Assembly (NCBI GenBank): GCA_025738555.1
Contig: JAOVFP010000001.1
Location: 4,030,001-4,094,000, forward strand
DNA length: 64,000 bases
Source: Cyathus striatus
Taxonomy: Eukaryota; Basidiomycota; Agaricomycetes; Agaricales; Nidulariaceae
Direction: 5' to 3'
Numbering within the stretch: position 1 is the stretch's first letter; every line of letters begins with the position of its first letter. The position numbers and the translations under genes are program-made. Shown here in pieces: positions 49,628-61,033 of this stretch. Under the pieces are notes generated by a model that was given only the letters and a program-made list of their open reading frames with translations, was not told where the DNA came from and made no database searches.

Positions 49628-51917
49628 TCATAGTCGTGCATTCTTGGGCATTTTCCGCAGCGCTTGTCGCACCCCCAAATCCCCAAGGACATCTTCCGCT
49701 GTTGATTTTTAATTAAAAGAACTTTCTTGCAAATAGCCACGAATTCCATACCTCCGCCCAAAACACTGAAATGATTATAATCAGCATCGAGATAGGAACG
49801 ATTCCGAATGAATTGGTAATGGGGATAACTTACGAGTCGAACGTGATAGTGCGATGATACTAGTATAGTAAAGCAGGCAAGCCGCAAAGAAGGTTAGCAA
49901 CAACTTGAGAGCACAAACGAAGACGAACATGTTCAATAAATCTTCCCATGCCTACGAAACGAGTTATCATCTCTAGCCTGCCGTTTAAAAATGAAGAACT
50001 GTACCTGATCTTGTTATTCCACGACCACCAAATATCTTTTATACGCTCCCAGTGAGATGTTATCAAGGGTGATAGTACTAATGTATACTCACTTGGACAG
50101 CATCTCTAGCTGTCTCTTGCGCGGTTTCAGTCGCGTATTTCTTAAGAAGTGCAATTTGGCTGTGAGGGAAAGTCTATTGATAATATGCGAAGCTGAAGGC
50201 AGATATCACTCACCCAGCTAAGTAGTTTGACTGCTCCTTGTAGTTCATGTGATTCATCTGATAAGTTATGTTCTCTATCCAACTCTGAGCACTTTCCACA
50301 CGGGAAATCATTGCGGCAAGCTTGGAGCGGATGACGGCCTGGGAGTGAAGTGGCTTGCCGAAAACCTTGCGCTGAGAGACCCACTTTAAACATTCCTCAA
50401 CGATGTTGCGCTGTGCTGAGATGCTTCCACAAGCCATCCCCCAACTAGCAGAAGGTAGGTATAATGAATACTGCATATAATATGTACCTGAACAAATTAC
50501 ACACCGTTCGTGATTGAAGTTGCTCAGGATGACCTGAAGACCACCATCCTCTGGACCAAGAGTGTTTTCATAAGGGACATGGACATTTTCAAATGTTACA
50601 TAGCCGGTGCCTGCAGCGGTTGAATAAGATGTCTTGATCTGCTTGGTCTCGACTCCTGGACCGCGGGGGATTAAGAGGACAACCATCCCGCCCTTTTCTG
50701 TGCGACAACCAACAGTGAAGTAGTCAGCGAATGTGGCATTGGTGATCCATTTCTGTGCTTGCTTTAGTGACCATACATTATAGTACAAGAAAGCCTAGGT
50801 TGCTTGTACCTTTGTACCGGTCACAACCCAGCCACTTTCAACCCTCTTTGCGAGACATTTCAGACCCGCGACATCACTTCCAGCAAAAGCCTCCGTGATA
50901 GCCAAACAACAAAACTTTCTCCCCGCAAAAACTTCTGTCATAATCTTCTTGCGCAATTCAGGCTTTCCAAAATTCATAATAGGCGGCAAGCCTTCAGAAT
51001 TTCTCTGGGTCAATAATACATTGCGGACTCGCGAAATCATGTAAGTTCATACCAATGAAAGTTCCTCCTCCTAGACCGTCCAAGTATCCGCGGGCATTTA
51101 CCCGTGCACATTCTTGGCCTATAATAAGTTCATGGAAATAGTCGAACTTCCACACATATAAAAATCTGCAAAGTGCACTAGTATTGAATTCGGAAGCTTA
51201 CCTCTTCCGGTTTGACAAGACCACCCATCAGCTCCAATCCTTCCAAATGAGGTCCTGGTCCTAACCGCATTGCAATGATATTGAGCTTTGCCATCTCATC
51301 GAATACAGACTGTGACGGGCGCTTTCCATCTTCTTCACGCGCTTGGGAGTCAGGAAGAATAATTTCTTCCACAAATTTCCTGCATGCAGATTGGAAACGA
51401 CGATGACTCTATGCATAACGATCAGCAGTAGTCTAAAGTAGTTAGCACTGAAAGTGCGTACTTCGCTGTAGTACGGACTGTAATAGCCAGAAGTCAACCA
51501 TGTTGGTTCGGCGTAAGGCACATTTCTAGGTGCGCCGATAGCTCTTGGGAAGATCTGCTGCTTCTCATCCACAACAGTTCCAATCTGAAGCCGTGCATAC
51601 TGAGGCCTTTGCAGAACCTCAAATCGGTGAAGACTAAAGAAAGCCTCGGTTGCGTCATTTCCAGCTGAAGTTGGGGTGAATATACATAAACATGCCGCAA
51701 TCGAGAAGTTACGAACCGACTTCCTCGTCTGTTAGGACGGAGAGGCCGCCAGGATGCATCCCCGCGAACTTGGACAGATTGTAGACTTTAGAATCTATAA
51801 TGACCCACTACAGTGAATGTTAATACCTGAAAAGGAGGAGTAGCCATGTAGACCTACAATGTCGCCTTCCTTGTTGTGCTTAGCTACTTCTTCCCTGGTA
51901 AATTCCTTGGACGCCAT
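49628..51917 (-). CDS. Cytochrome b5/acyl-CoA dehydrogenase fusion, paralogue 2
   Basis: Same layout as paralogue 1. From ATG 51917 (MASKEFTREEVAKHNKEGDI) the b5 domain has KFAGMHPGG and AFFSLHRFEV. Then come VPYAEPTWLTSGYYSPYYSE, SVFDEMAKLNIIAMRLGPG and the FAD/substrate block [49 protein letters not shown] (Cys where the others have Trp) and [18 protein letters not shown] follow. It ends NARL (ARL), a plausible type-1 peroxisomal signal. The exon chain looks intact. Probably a peroxisomal acyl-CoA dehydrogenase; the substrate is unknown. It arose by duplication with the two other copies in the window. Confidence 0.88.
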
Positions 51918-53598
51918 TCCGTAGATATTCTGAAAGTCTGAAGTCGTATAATGGGAGTGGTTTATGCAAAGTTTATGGTGCTCGCGCTTGTCACTGCGTG
52001 GGTTGCTGAAGTTGGGGAGTCAACTGAGACGATTGTTGGTTGAAACCGGTGAATGTTTATTGGGAATGCTCCGGTAGAGAAAGAAGACGCCTGAAGGTAA
52101 CCTGAAGGAGGTAGAATCACATGAATTGATAAATGCGTTTATAGTAGAGGCTGTGGCCTGTCAGGATCAAGTAAAGTGGTATGTAATGCAAATGTTTCAA
52201 ATGTGTTAAGCAATCGAACTGAAGTTAGCGTTGATAATTGAATATTGAAATATTGACGTATGTACAATTTTATGGTACATTTCCGTCATTACGCCGAAAA
52301 AAGGCGCTGCTATCAACCTCCACTGCCCAAGTGAATCCTCTCGACGACTCGGAACGATTGTCATTGATAATTACTTTGGATTTACTCCCAATTTACTCTC
52401 GCATGGCGCGCCGGAATGCGTGATCCCGAGATTCCGATTTACCCCAGTGATCTTAACGAGTCTCAGCACTGTCTCAGCGTCGGTAATTCACAAATTCCGC
52501 TGTCGTGATTGCATCATTAGGCTCCGGAAATTTGTTCAAAGTCAAGCCATTACTTTGCCACTACTTATAGTACTTACATGCACACGACCTTCACATCCTA
52601 CAGTGCCATCAGCGACTTCCCAGCATCTGATTTGGCAGGGAGCCATCACTTTTGGTAAAACTTAAACTACATTTTTTAATTGTGTCCTTTCACTTCAGAA
52701 ATACATTTAATGGCATTAGATAGACTAGTTCTAATGATGATGTGCTTCCCAAGTTGATTGGACAACTTTTTTTTCTTTTTTTCCCCGGGCAGCCAGAAAA
52801 ATGAAACATGATGTATTATGTAATGATTAATTACCATATATGGTATACATTACATAATCGCACTACCTCAATTCTAAGCTCGAGCGATGATGTCCATCCA
52901 AATACTTTGAGGTATACAAAGGTGTAAAGTATATTTTTTAACCATGTATACACCCTGTTGGGTGTTAAGTTCAATTCTACAGTGCCATCAGTCACTTCTC
53001 AACACCTGATTTGGCAGGGAGCCATGAATTTTTGTCAAACTCGAACTACATTTCGGCAACTTATTTAATTGTCACAGAATCATATTTAATGGTGATATAT
53101 AGGCTAGTTCTATCTTTACTGTGCTTTTCAAGCCAATCGGACGAATTTTTTCTTCAGCCTTGGAAAAAGTGAAGCAAGACATATTACATAATAATATTAT
53201 GTAATATATGCAAACATTCTCATGCTACATAAAGCTACCCTAAGGTCCTCTCTTGAACCTCCACTGCGGCAGCTACATACCTTAAATGGTAATAATTCAT
53301 TCAAATACCCATTCTGAGTGACGAGACCACTATTTCATGATATTTCATTAGTATTTTAGCCTAGTACATCTGGAAATAACTGTGATTGATCCCCAATTTT
53401 TTTCGGTCAGCCATAGAAAACTGAAACACCGTGGGAAAAAACGAGATGACATCGTAAATCGCGTTTTTTTGGTGGGTTTCCTTCCCAAAAAAATATCAAA
53501 AAATGTACAAAAATTTTCTTAACCTAAAACGGGATGTGTAAGGGAGGTGCCCGTAGGCACTGTATTTCTGCAAGTAATTTAAAACATCGCAGTACATA
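51918..53598. repeat. Spacer with degenerate direct repeats
   Basis: A unit of about 265-285 bp occurs twice, beginning TACAGTGCCATCAG at about 52598 and 52978. A third partial copy lies near 53340-53480. Shared blocks include CTGATTTGGCAGGGAGCCAT, TTAATGG...TAGACTAGTTCTA and ACATGATGTATTATGTAAT-like palindromic ends. No coding content. It may be old tandem MITE copies. Bases 51918-52200 should contain the promoter of paralogue 2. Confidence 0.6.
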
Positions 53599-55767
53599 CT
53601 ACACAATTACGAGAGCAGCTTCCGAAGCAGCTACATTAATTTTTCCTCCTGTGATCCGCTCTTCTGTCAGCTTTCCCGAGGCAATGCCAAAGGCATAATT
53701 TTGTCCCGCCCATGTTGTGACATTCGCTAGCTTAACGTCGGCACCCGGCGCTTGTAGCCGCCGAATAGTGACAGGCTTGAGAGGGTCTTTCAAGAACGAA
53801 GAGATGTCGAAGGTCGCAGAAGGTCTAGGTGTCGCCTGAGTTTGATTGAATATTTGGAGATTCAGTAAGGCAAGTTTTGTGGGGAACTTGTGTCCTGAGG
53901 ACGAAGCACTGTCCCAAAACCCGTACGCCACAAGTTGACCTTCGGATTGGTCCCCAAGAGCAGTAGTAATTGTGGAGCCGTTAGACTGTCTCCCGGGATA
54001 TATATTAGAAATCTGCAATGTTTTCGAATATCCAAGAACCTCGGTGACAAACAGATAGGCTGAATACGATGGGAATACTTGAATCGGACCGTTGAGATTT
54101 TGTACAGGATACCTAGAAATAATGACATTGCTGAACATATACAGAGCTTAAAATATTTTACCACAAGTTATAGAAGCTCAACCCTCCGTGGTTCAACTGA
54201 GTCTGACTCTGGAGGGCCAGCGGACCACCCTGATGGATGTACATTCTAGTGAACATGGTCAATAGCTGTTAGTTGCGGCATAATTGTTGTGTCCCACCTC
54301 GACACGTTCAAAGAGGCAGCATAGAAAGTGGTATCGAGCTGTATTGGTTAAGTCTCTTTCGTAGACCGTTGACAGAACAACATACTAGCCACAGAGCCTG
54401 ACCGAACGTGTTGCTAACACCATCCTTCCCGGAGCAAGAAACGGAGTTATATTCACCTTCATGAAACGTTATGAGCATATACACCAGAAGTGATGATGAA
54501 CTTCATACCAATGGCGAATGAGTCTGGTCCTAGTTGTTCGCGTACAGATTTGATTCTTGGTTGCCATAAATCTAGATACCTACGATTTACAAGGCGAAAC
54601 GTCAAGAAATATAAGCGATGGATGTACGAAGACACTTACATCGCTAGTCTAGTGTGGTTAACCTTTACGCTTATCAACATTTACAGTGTAGTAAGTGTTA
54701 CACAGGAGCCTACGAGATTTGGTAATGTTGCGACAACAATTCTTGGAGGATCGCATACCTACGACTAGTTTAAATATCGCAATAATAATAATAGTAATAA
54801 TAATAGAGGTAGTATAAATGAACTTACGCTATACTGGTATGTGTGCTCGCTACAGGACTTTACATTGTTATGTTTGTTGACACCCGCAGCTAAAGCGCTG
54901 ACACAATCTAATTGAGATGATGCTCCTGGGGCATTGTATGGCCATAACGGATCATCGGCAGTTGCTGCCACCTGAAATTCAGGACCTCGGATGTTCAGTG
55001 TGTCCGAGATATTGTGAGCCCAAGACTGGTGGTGGTTTATAATGAAAGTTATCGAGTGCATTGAAGCTAAACAATGTATGACGTACCTCCCAAATATTCG
55101 TATAGTTTTGCGGCGTGAAGGAAAGGTAATGATCGGGCTCATTCCCAACTATGTAATAAAGCTAACAAGATATATGAAGATAGGAGTTGACATACTGACT
55201 TTCAAAGGCAAAAAGTTGGTTTTCGCGAACTCCATTAAAGGTAGCATTCGCCATTGCCAAAGCTCCAGCATAGTTCAAATCTTGAAGGTCCTTCACAAAT
55301 GTTAGTTACAGTCACAGAGGCCTACAAGAATATACCAAATTCATGATAATCTTTGTGCCTTCTGGTAACAGTGCAACAGAATTCCAAAATCCAGGGCCGA
55401 TAGTGGTATTCTGAAGCGCGCCAGAACTATCGATGAAATTAGTCAAGCTGATGGTCTGTGATGCATTCCAGTATGTTGAATCGGCAGTTATCCCACCAAT
55501 TCGTATATCTGCAGGTGCTCCTGTTCGTGACTTCAGATTTTCCAACAAGTTTCTTGTCAAGATATTGGGCGCGCTGGAATTACCGACAAACTCTTCAAAG
55601 AATGCAGTCTCAATACTGAAACTGGCAAGAACAGGACTAAGAGTGTGAGACGCATCAAGAGGTATAGAAGCTGGCCCAGAAAGCTTGAGAGTAGATATAG
55701 ACGCGGATACTGTCAACAAATTGACAATTCCGAGACAGAGCAAGACTTGTGCCGGTGCTGCGTGCAT
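53599..55767 (-). CDS. GH79 beta-glucuronidase-like glycoside hydrolase, secreted
   Basis: From ATG 55767 (MHAAPAQVLLCLGIVNLLTV) there is a clear signal peptide. An earlier in-frame Met exists upstream but would bury it. Motifs: RNLLENLKSRTGAPADIRIG, GNEPDHYLSFTPQNY with the general acid/base Glu of the NEP type, and DPLWPYNAPGASSQLDCV. A spliced GGEYNSVSCSGKDGVSNTFG carries the likely nucleophile Glu (GExNS pattern). The C-terminal part is a beta-rich domain (VEVLGYSKTLQ-like segment, TWAGQNYAFG). Several introns. Fungal GH79 enzymes release glucuronic or 4-O-methylglucuronic acid from glycans such as arabinogalactan proteins. It is transcribed divergently from the CoA-transferase gene. Confidence 0.85.
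54779..54805. repeat. AAT microsatellite inside a GH79 intron
   Basis: A run of AAT/AAC-like triplets (CAATAATAATAATAGTAATA) lies in intronic sequence of the glycoside hydrolase gene. No further significance seen. Confidence 0.6.
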
Positions 55768-56435
55768 TGTCAGCCTTACTAGTAGTCTTGATAAGTTGCA
55801 ATGCTTATAAGTATCGAAAGTGGTCACATTGCCATGCATCATATTCCAGCGGTCCGCCAAAGAATGACTGCAGACATAAGATAGAGATAGAGAAGAATCA
55901 CAGTTTTGTCACAAACGAGCCGCTGTGTGTAAATAAATAAAAAGTCAACAGTAGTATATCCCGAGAAGAGTTATTATCGTCATCTTACTTCATCACAGGG
56001 TCTTTTCAGCGTGTAGAATCTGATGAGCAAGCCCAGTAGCGAACAGATGACAGAATCGTGGCCCGACAAGGTGGCAATTCGAAGTGCGTTTAATCACCTT
56101 GTAATCACCACGTCGAACCGCCCTGATGAATGTTTGTTCGAAGGATACCTTCCCTTTCCGATGTTTGCTACTTCCCCGCGAGTCAATCTGTATACTTACC
56201 ACTTGGTCTTAGTGTCTGATCATCTCGAAATTGAAAAACATCAGTCGTGACACTTGAGAGGCGTAGAATGAATGATTAAGGCTCCTAAGTCCTAACGCCT
56301 ACTCTCACCTACTTTATTTGGTCAAGTCAGGAGTTCACGAGACCCAACAAAGGCTAACACGGGTTAACACATTCCGCATGCCGAAGGCGATATAAGGAAA
56401 CTGCGATCTGGGGAAATCATGTTCAAGTGAAAGCT
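55768..56435. promoter_or_regulatory. Divergent promoter region between GH79 and CoA-transferase
   Basis: 668 bp separate the two start codons, so both promoters must lie here. I see no recognisable operator. Short frames in it look like chance. Confidence 0.5.
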
Positions 56436-58021
56436 ATGGCACTTAAGGGCCTCAAAGTGATAGAGGTGTGGTTTACAGTCTGCTTGCATACTACTGATGT
56501 AGTACATCAACTAAATTTCTGTTAATCGCAGTTTGCAGGTCTTGCTCCCGGTCCGTTTGCGGGTCTTGTGCTGGCGGATAATAGTGCTTCTGTGACGAGA
56601 ATTGACCGGCCTTCTTCAACTTCCTCTGACGTTCTGTGCCGTGGAAAACGTTCCATTGCAATAAACTCAAAGGTTCAAAGCGGAAGGGAGCTCCTTAAAC
56701 AAATCATCTCTTTCGCAGATGTGGTTATTGATCCCTTTAGGCCGGGCGTTATGGAAAGGATGGGGCTGGGTCCCGAAGTGTTTTTGGGAGACGGCGGTTT
56801 GAATAAGAAGCTTATTTATGCGCGGATAGTAGGGTGCGTTAATTCTTGTTAATATCATTGAACACTCTTGTGCATAATTGATCCTTTCTTCCTTCAGGTT
56901 TCCAAGAAACGGTATTTTCAGCATGTTTCTGCAGCATATTATGCTCCTGCTTATTCATACATAGGTCCCCACAAGGATATGGCAGGTTCGTCAAGTTTAT
57001 GAACTTCCTCGTGTCTCTCATATAATCATTACAACGAAGGTCACGATATAAATTATGTTGCGCTTAGTGGCATTCTTTCTGTGAGGCTCCTATCACCATA
57101 GATATTTCTGGATAAGCTAAATGGCAACTCTGCGAAGATGCTGCCAGGGGATGGAAAACCTACATTTCCATTAAATCTACTCGCTGATTTTGCTGGCGGT
57201 GGTGTCATGTGTGCCCTTGGCATTCTTCTTGCTCTGATAGAGCGGGGAATGAGTGGACGTGGGCAAGTCGTTAACGCAGACATGGTGTGATATCTTGTTA
57301 TTCAAAGGGTTTGCATTAGATTCACAGCGGCTTATGTAGGTGTCAGGAACACGCTATTTATCCACTTTCCCATTAATCCATACTTTACTTCCTCGTGGGA
57401 TGACGTTACTTGGCGGTGAAAGGGGAAGCGGACTATTAGATGGGGGTGCTCCGTTTTATAACGTGTATATTTGCAAAGATGGGGGCTGGATGTCGGTGGG
57501 CTGCCTGGAACAGCAATTCTTCAAAGCCTTCATCGAAACATTTAACAGGGCTCTTCCAAACGATTACAAATTTCAGGGCGGGTGGATTCCAACGGCTGAA
57601 ACGCAAACCAACCGGACTGAGTGGCCTAATTTAGCCAAGTTCCTAGAAATGGGATTCTTAACAAATACCAGGAAGTACTGGACAGACACTTTCCATGGTA
57701 GGTACCGCGTTTGATTGGATCCAGCAGTCGCTAATACTATCCTCTAGGAACTGAAGCATGTACAGTTCCTGTGCTCTCTCCCCAAGAAGCTGCTACATTA
57801 AACGATTCAGTGGTGCCAACCCCCACCCCATGCTGTCGAGCTCTAGAAATCGAGAAACGTGGGGGAACCCTACTACGAATGCTTTCGTAGTCAGTCCTGG
57901 TTCGCACACAGATGAGGTTCTGAAAGAATTTGGGATCAACGATGTCAGAATAAGGAAACTCAAGCTTGAGGGGGCGGTTGAAAACACTAGTGTATCTTCA
58001 TGTATCAATTCTAAGCTGTAA
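56436..58021 (+). CDS. Family III CoA-transferase / alpha-methylacyl-CoA racemase, peroxisomal
   Basis: From ATG 56436 ([10 protein letters not shown], then an intron) the protein shows [31 protein letters not shown] and [31 protein letters not shown] follows, with the Asp that is catalytic in this family, then [20 protein letters not shown]. The C-terminal part has [19 protein letters not shown] and [11 protein letters not shown]. It ends NSKL, so SKL is the canonical type-1 peroxisomal signal. In alpha-methylacyl-CoA racemase this fold inverts 2-methyl branches so that beta-oxidation can proceed; other members transfer CoA, and sequence alone does not separate them. Near 57822 one base seems missing in a C run (CCAACCCCCACCCC): [17 protein letters not shown] lies in one frame and the following HPMLSS in the next. 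Confidence 0.88.
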
Positions 58022-58367
58022 GATAATGGAAACACGGAGGTTGTTGCACTGAAGTATCGTTGCTACATACTCACGCTGCCATGTAAGTAGCAGGTGATAT
58101 TCAAATGGTTGACTGAGTGTCTCTGAGAGTTCTTGTGGCCTCTCCGGAACCTCACATGAACGGTGGATGTGCTTGCGATTTCCCCAGACGTGGAATGGGC
58201 AGGGCATCGCGTTCGGGCAGTAGCACGTGCCACGTGGGGGCCCGATGAATGTACGTCGCAGAATCACATGCGACCCAATATCTTTATGTATTCACCCGAC
58301 GTTCCTTGCACCCAGCTCGTTCGCTTTCTCTACTTGCTCTTTCTTCTCAGTTTTCATTCCTCGTCAA
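58022..58367. promoter_or_regulatory. Spacer upstream of paralogue 3
   Basis: 346 bp between two genes on the same strand. It contains GC-rich stretches (around 58200) and a pyrimidine-rich tract (58321-58360) just before the ATG, common at fungal transcription starts. No defined site is recognised. Confidence 0.45.
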
Positions 58368-60708
58368 ATGGCCTCAAAAGAACTCAAGCAGGTCACCAGA
58401 GAGGAGGTTGCAAAGGTCCGTGGCTTCGAAGCGAAATGTAACCCAATATTCACTCGCGCCGCAGCATAATACGGAGAACGATCTTGTATGCACCAATATT
58501 CTTCTGACTTGCTTTAAATTTGAACGATTCTCGTGCTTCTTCAGTGGGTTATTATCGATGCCAAGGTATACGACATGACCCGCTTCAAAGCCCTCCATCC
58601 CGGTGGTCTTTCCGTTCTCATTGACCCGGAAGTTGGTGAGTATCTTCCTTAGTTAGCAAGGGGGGCGAACATGTTGACCGCAGAACTCACTAGCTGGTCA
58701 GGATGCAACGGACGCTTTCTTTAGCCTTCACCGCTACGAAGTCCTCGAGAGGCCTCAATACAAACGACTCCAGATCGGTGTCGTCGCTGGCGAGCAAAGT
58801 ATCATCCATGGTCGTATACCCGGAGAACTTAGCAAAGTTCCCTATGCCGAGCCTACATGGTTAACCTCTGGATATCATAGCCCGTACTACAGCGACGTCA
58901 GTGATTATCCATTAATACACCAACGTTTCTGACTCTCGGTCGCAGAACCATCGTAAATTCCAGAAAGAAGTGAGGAAGTTCTTCGACGAGGTTGTCTATC
59001 CTGACGCAGTCGTAAGTTTTCTTAGTACATTCACCAAAACCAGGATTTATCTCTGTATTAAACGTAGGCTCGCGAAGAAGATGGCAAACGTCCATCTCAG
59101 AACGTCATTGATCAAATGGCGTACGTTACTTAATACACCAAAAGTACTGGAGATCTTGCTGACAAGAACACAGAGCTCTTAACATTCACGCTATGCGCAT
59201 GGGTCCCGGGAAACATCTCCAGGGGAGGACGTTGATGAATGGATTGGTCAAACCTGAAGAATATGATTATTTCCATGAGGTGGGTTATTTGTTCCGTTCA
59301 TCTGTGCCGACTTAGTTCTTTAACCCCTCACATTAGTTAATTGTTACGCAAGAATTCGCACGTGCAAGTTTGCGTGGATACGGAGATGGTAAACCCTAAA
59401 TTCAATGCTCAACAATGCGTTTCTGACAAATTCTAGGTCTTTTGGGTGGAAAGGTCATTGGACTTCCTCCTGTTCTCAACTTCGGAAGTGATGAGCTTAA
59501 AGCTCGCATCGTACCGGACGTTCTGAACGGAAAGAAGTTTATTTGTTTGGCAATCTCTGAGGCTCACGCAGGCAGTGATGTTATGGGTCTACAGACTACT
59601 GCTGTGAAGAGCGAGGATGGCAAGGAGTGGATCATTAATGGTGGGTTTCTCATGCTTCATTCCTCATACGTCTCCAACCAAAGAAATAGGGTCCAAGAAA
59701 TGGATTACTAACGGCACATTCGCTGATTATTTCACTGTCGGCTGTAAAACTGAAGTATGTTTGTTATCATCTTCTGCGTCTCGATCTAACTTCTTTACAG
59801 GATGGTTTCACCGTGATACTGGTCGAACGCGGTCCAGGCGTCGAGACTAAGCAAATCAAGACAAGTTACTCAACGACTGCAGGGACTGCTTATATTACCT
59901 TCGACAGCGTTCGAGTCCCCATAGGTAATACTCTTGGTGAAGATGGTGGAGGAATCTTCGTCATTCTGAGCAATTTCAACCATGAACGATGGGTTATGTG
60001 TTGTGCTTCTGCGAGAAGCCAGAGGGGAGTCGGTTAGTCTTGAAGCTTTGCTCATCTTATAAGCCTACAATTGACACGTAACAGTGGAGGAATGTCTCAA
60101 GTGGACTAACCAACGTAAAGTTTTTGGAAAGCCATTACACTCACAAGCGGTGATTCGTGCAAAACTAGCCGGCATGATTTCTCGTGCGGAGAGTAAGCTC
60201 TTCTTATTCGCCTTTGCGGTTTTTTCTAACAGTTTCGTAGGCGTACAAAACTGGCTGGAAAACATTACTTACCAGATGTGCAACATGGTAGGACTCCATG
60301 TATTTCCTGTTTTTAAACTTTCCATTAAATTGAACCTATAGTCATATAAACAACAGGCCAATAAGCTTGCAGGGTATGTGTCAGCTACTTTCCGTCCATA
60401 TATAAGCTCAAAATGTATCTCTAGTCAAATTGCTTTCTTGAAGAGCTTTTCGACTTCATGTGGCCAGGACACTGCTCGCGATGCTGTCCAGGTTTTCGGT
60501 GGCCGTGGTATCACTAAGTCTGGAATGGGTAAATTTATCGAACATGTACGTATTTCATTCGTGTTCATGGCATCGCCTGACACGTTTTCGAATTCAGTAT
60601 CATCGCACTATTCCCTTCGATTCTCTTCTCGGTGGTGCTGAAGACGTTTTGGCAGATCTCGGTGTACGACAAGCCCTCAGGGCGATGCCTAAGGATGCAC
60701 GTCTATAG
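58368..60708 (+). CDS. Cytochrome b5/acyl-CoA dehydrogenase fusion, paralogue 3
   Basis: About fifteen small exons. From ATG 58368 (MASKELKQVTREEVAK, then introns) the b5 domain has RFKALHPGG and [42 protein letters not shown] and [18 protein letters not shown] come next. [39 protein letters not shown] and [20 protein letters not shown] follow. The C-terminal region has FGGRGITKSGMGKFIEH and FDSLLGGAEDVLADLGVRQ. It ends DARL (ARL). It is collinear with paralogues 1 and 2 and on the opposite strand. Expected role: FAD-dependent alpha-beta oxidation of an acyl-CoA in peroxisomes. The YEGT-type catalytic segment usual near the C-terminus of many acyl-CoA dehydrogenases is not evident. Confidence 0.88.
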
Positions 60709-61033
60709 TTACACAAGACATAGTCACGTAATGTATATATACACCTACTTATATCTACATAATATCGATTCCTTGTTGGATGTGCATGTCCAATATACAG
60801 TAATACCACCTTGTATACATCTTGGATTCGCGGACTCAACCGCAACGAAGTCAGTACTCAGGATTCTCTATTTTCCAGTGAATTGGTTTTCATATACAAG
60901 TATTTTAACAGTACAATATTAATACACAACAGTAATTCTATGTGAGGCACTATGTTTCAACAAATATGAGAGAAAATGCGGCAAAAGTGATATCATATAC
61001 ATTCCGCCAGTAGTCCACCCAGTAGAGTAAAGA
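60709..61033. other. Convergent 3' spacer
   Basis: 325 bp between the stops of paralogue 3 and the transcription factor. AT-rich, with no gene seen. Confidence 0.5.

Noticed and set aside
54490..54768. Plus-strand frame within the GH79 gene
   Set aside because: Antisense of GH79 exons and introns; the minus strand holds the catalytic motif and splice sites.
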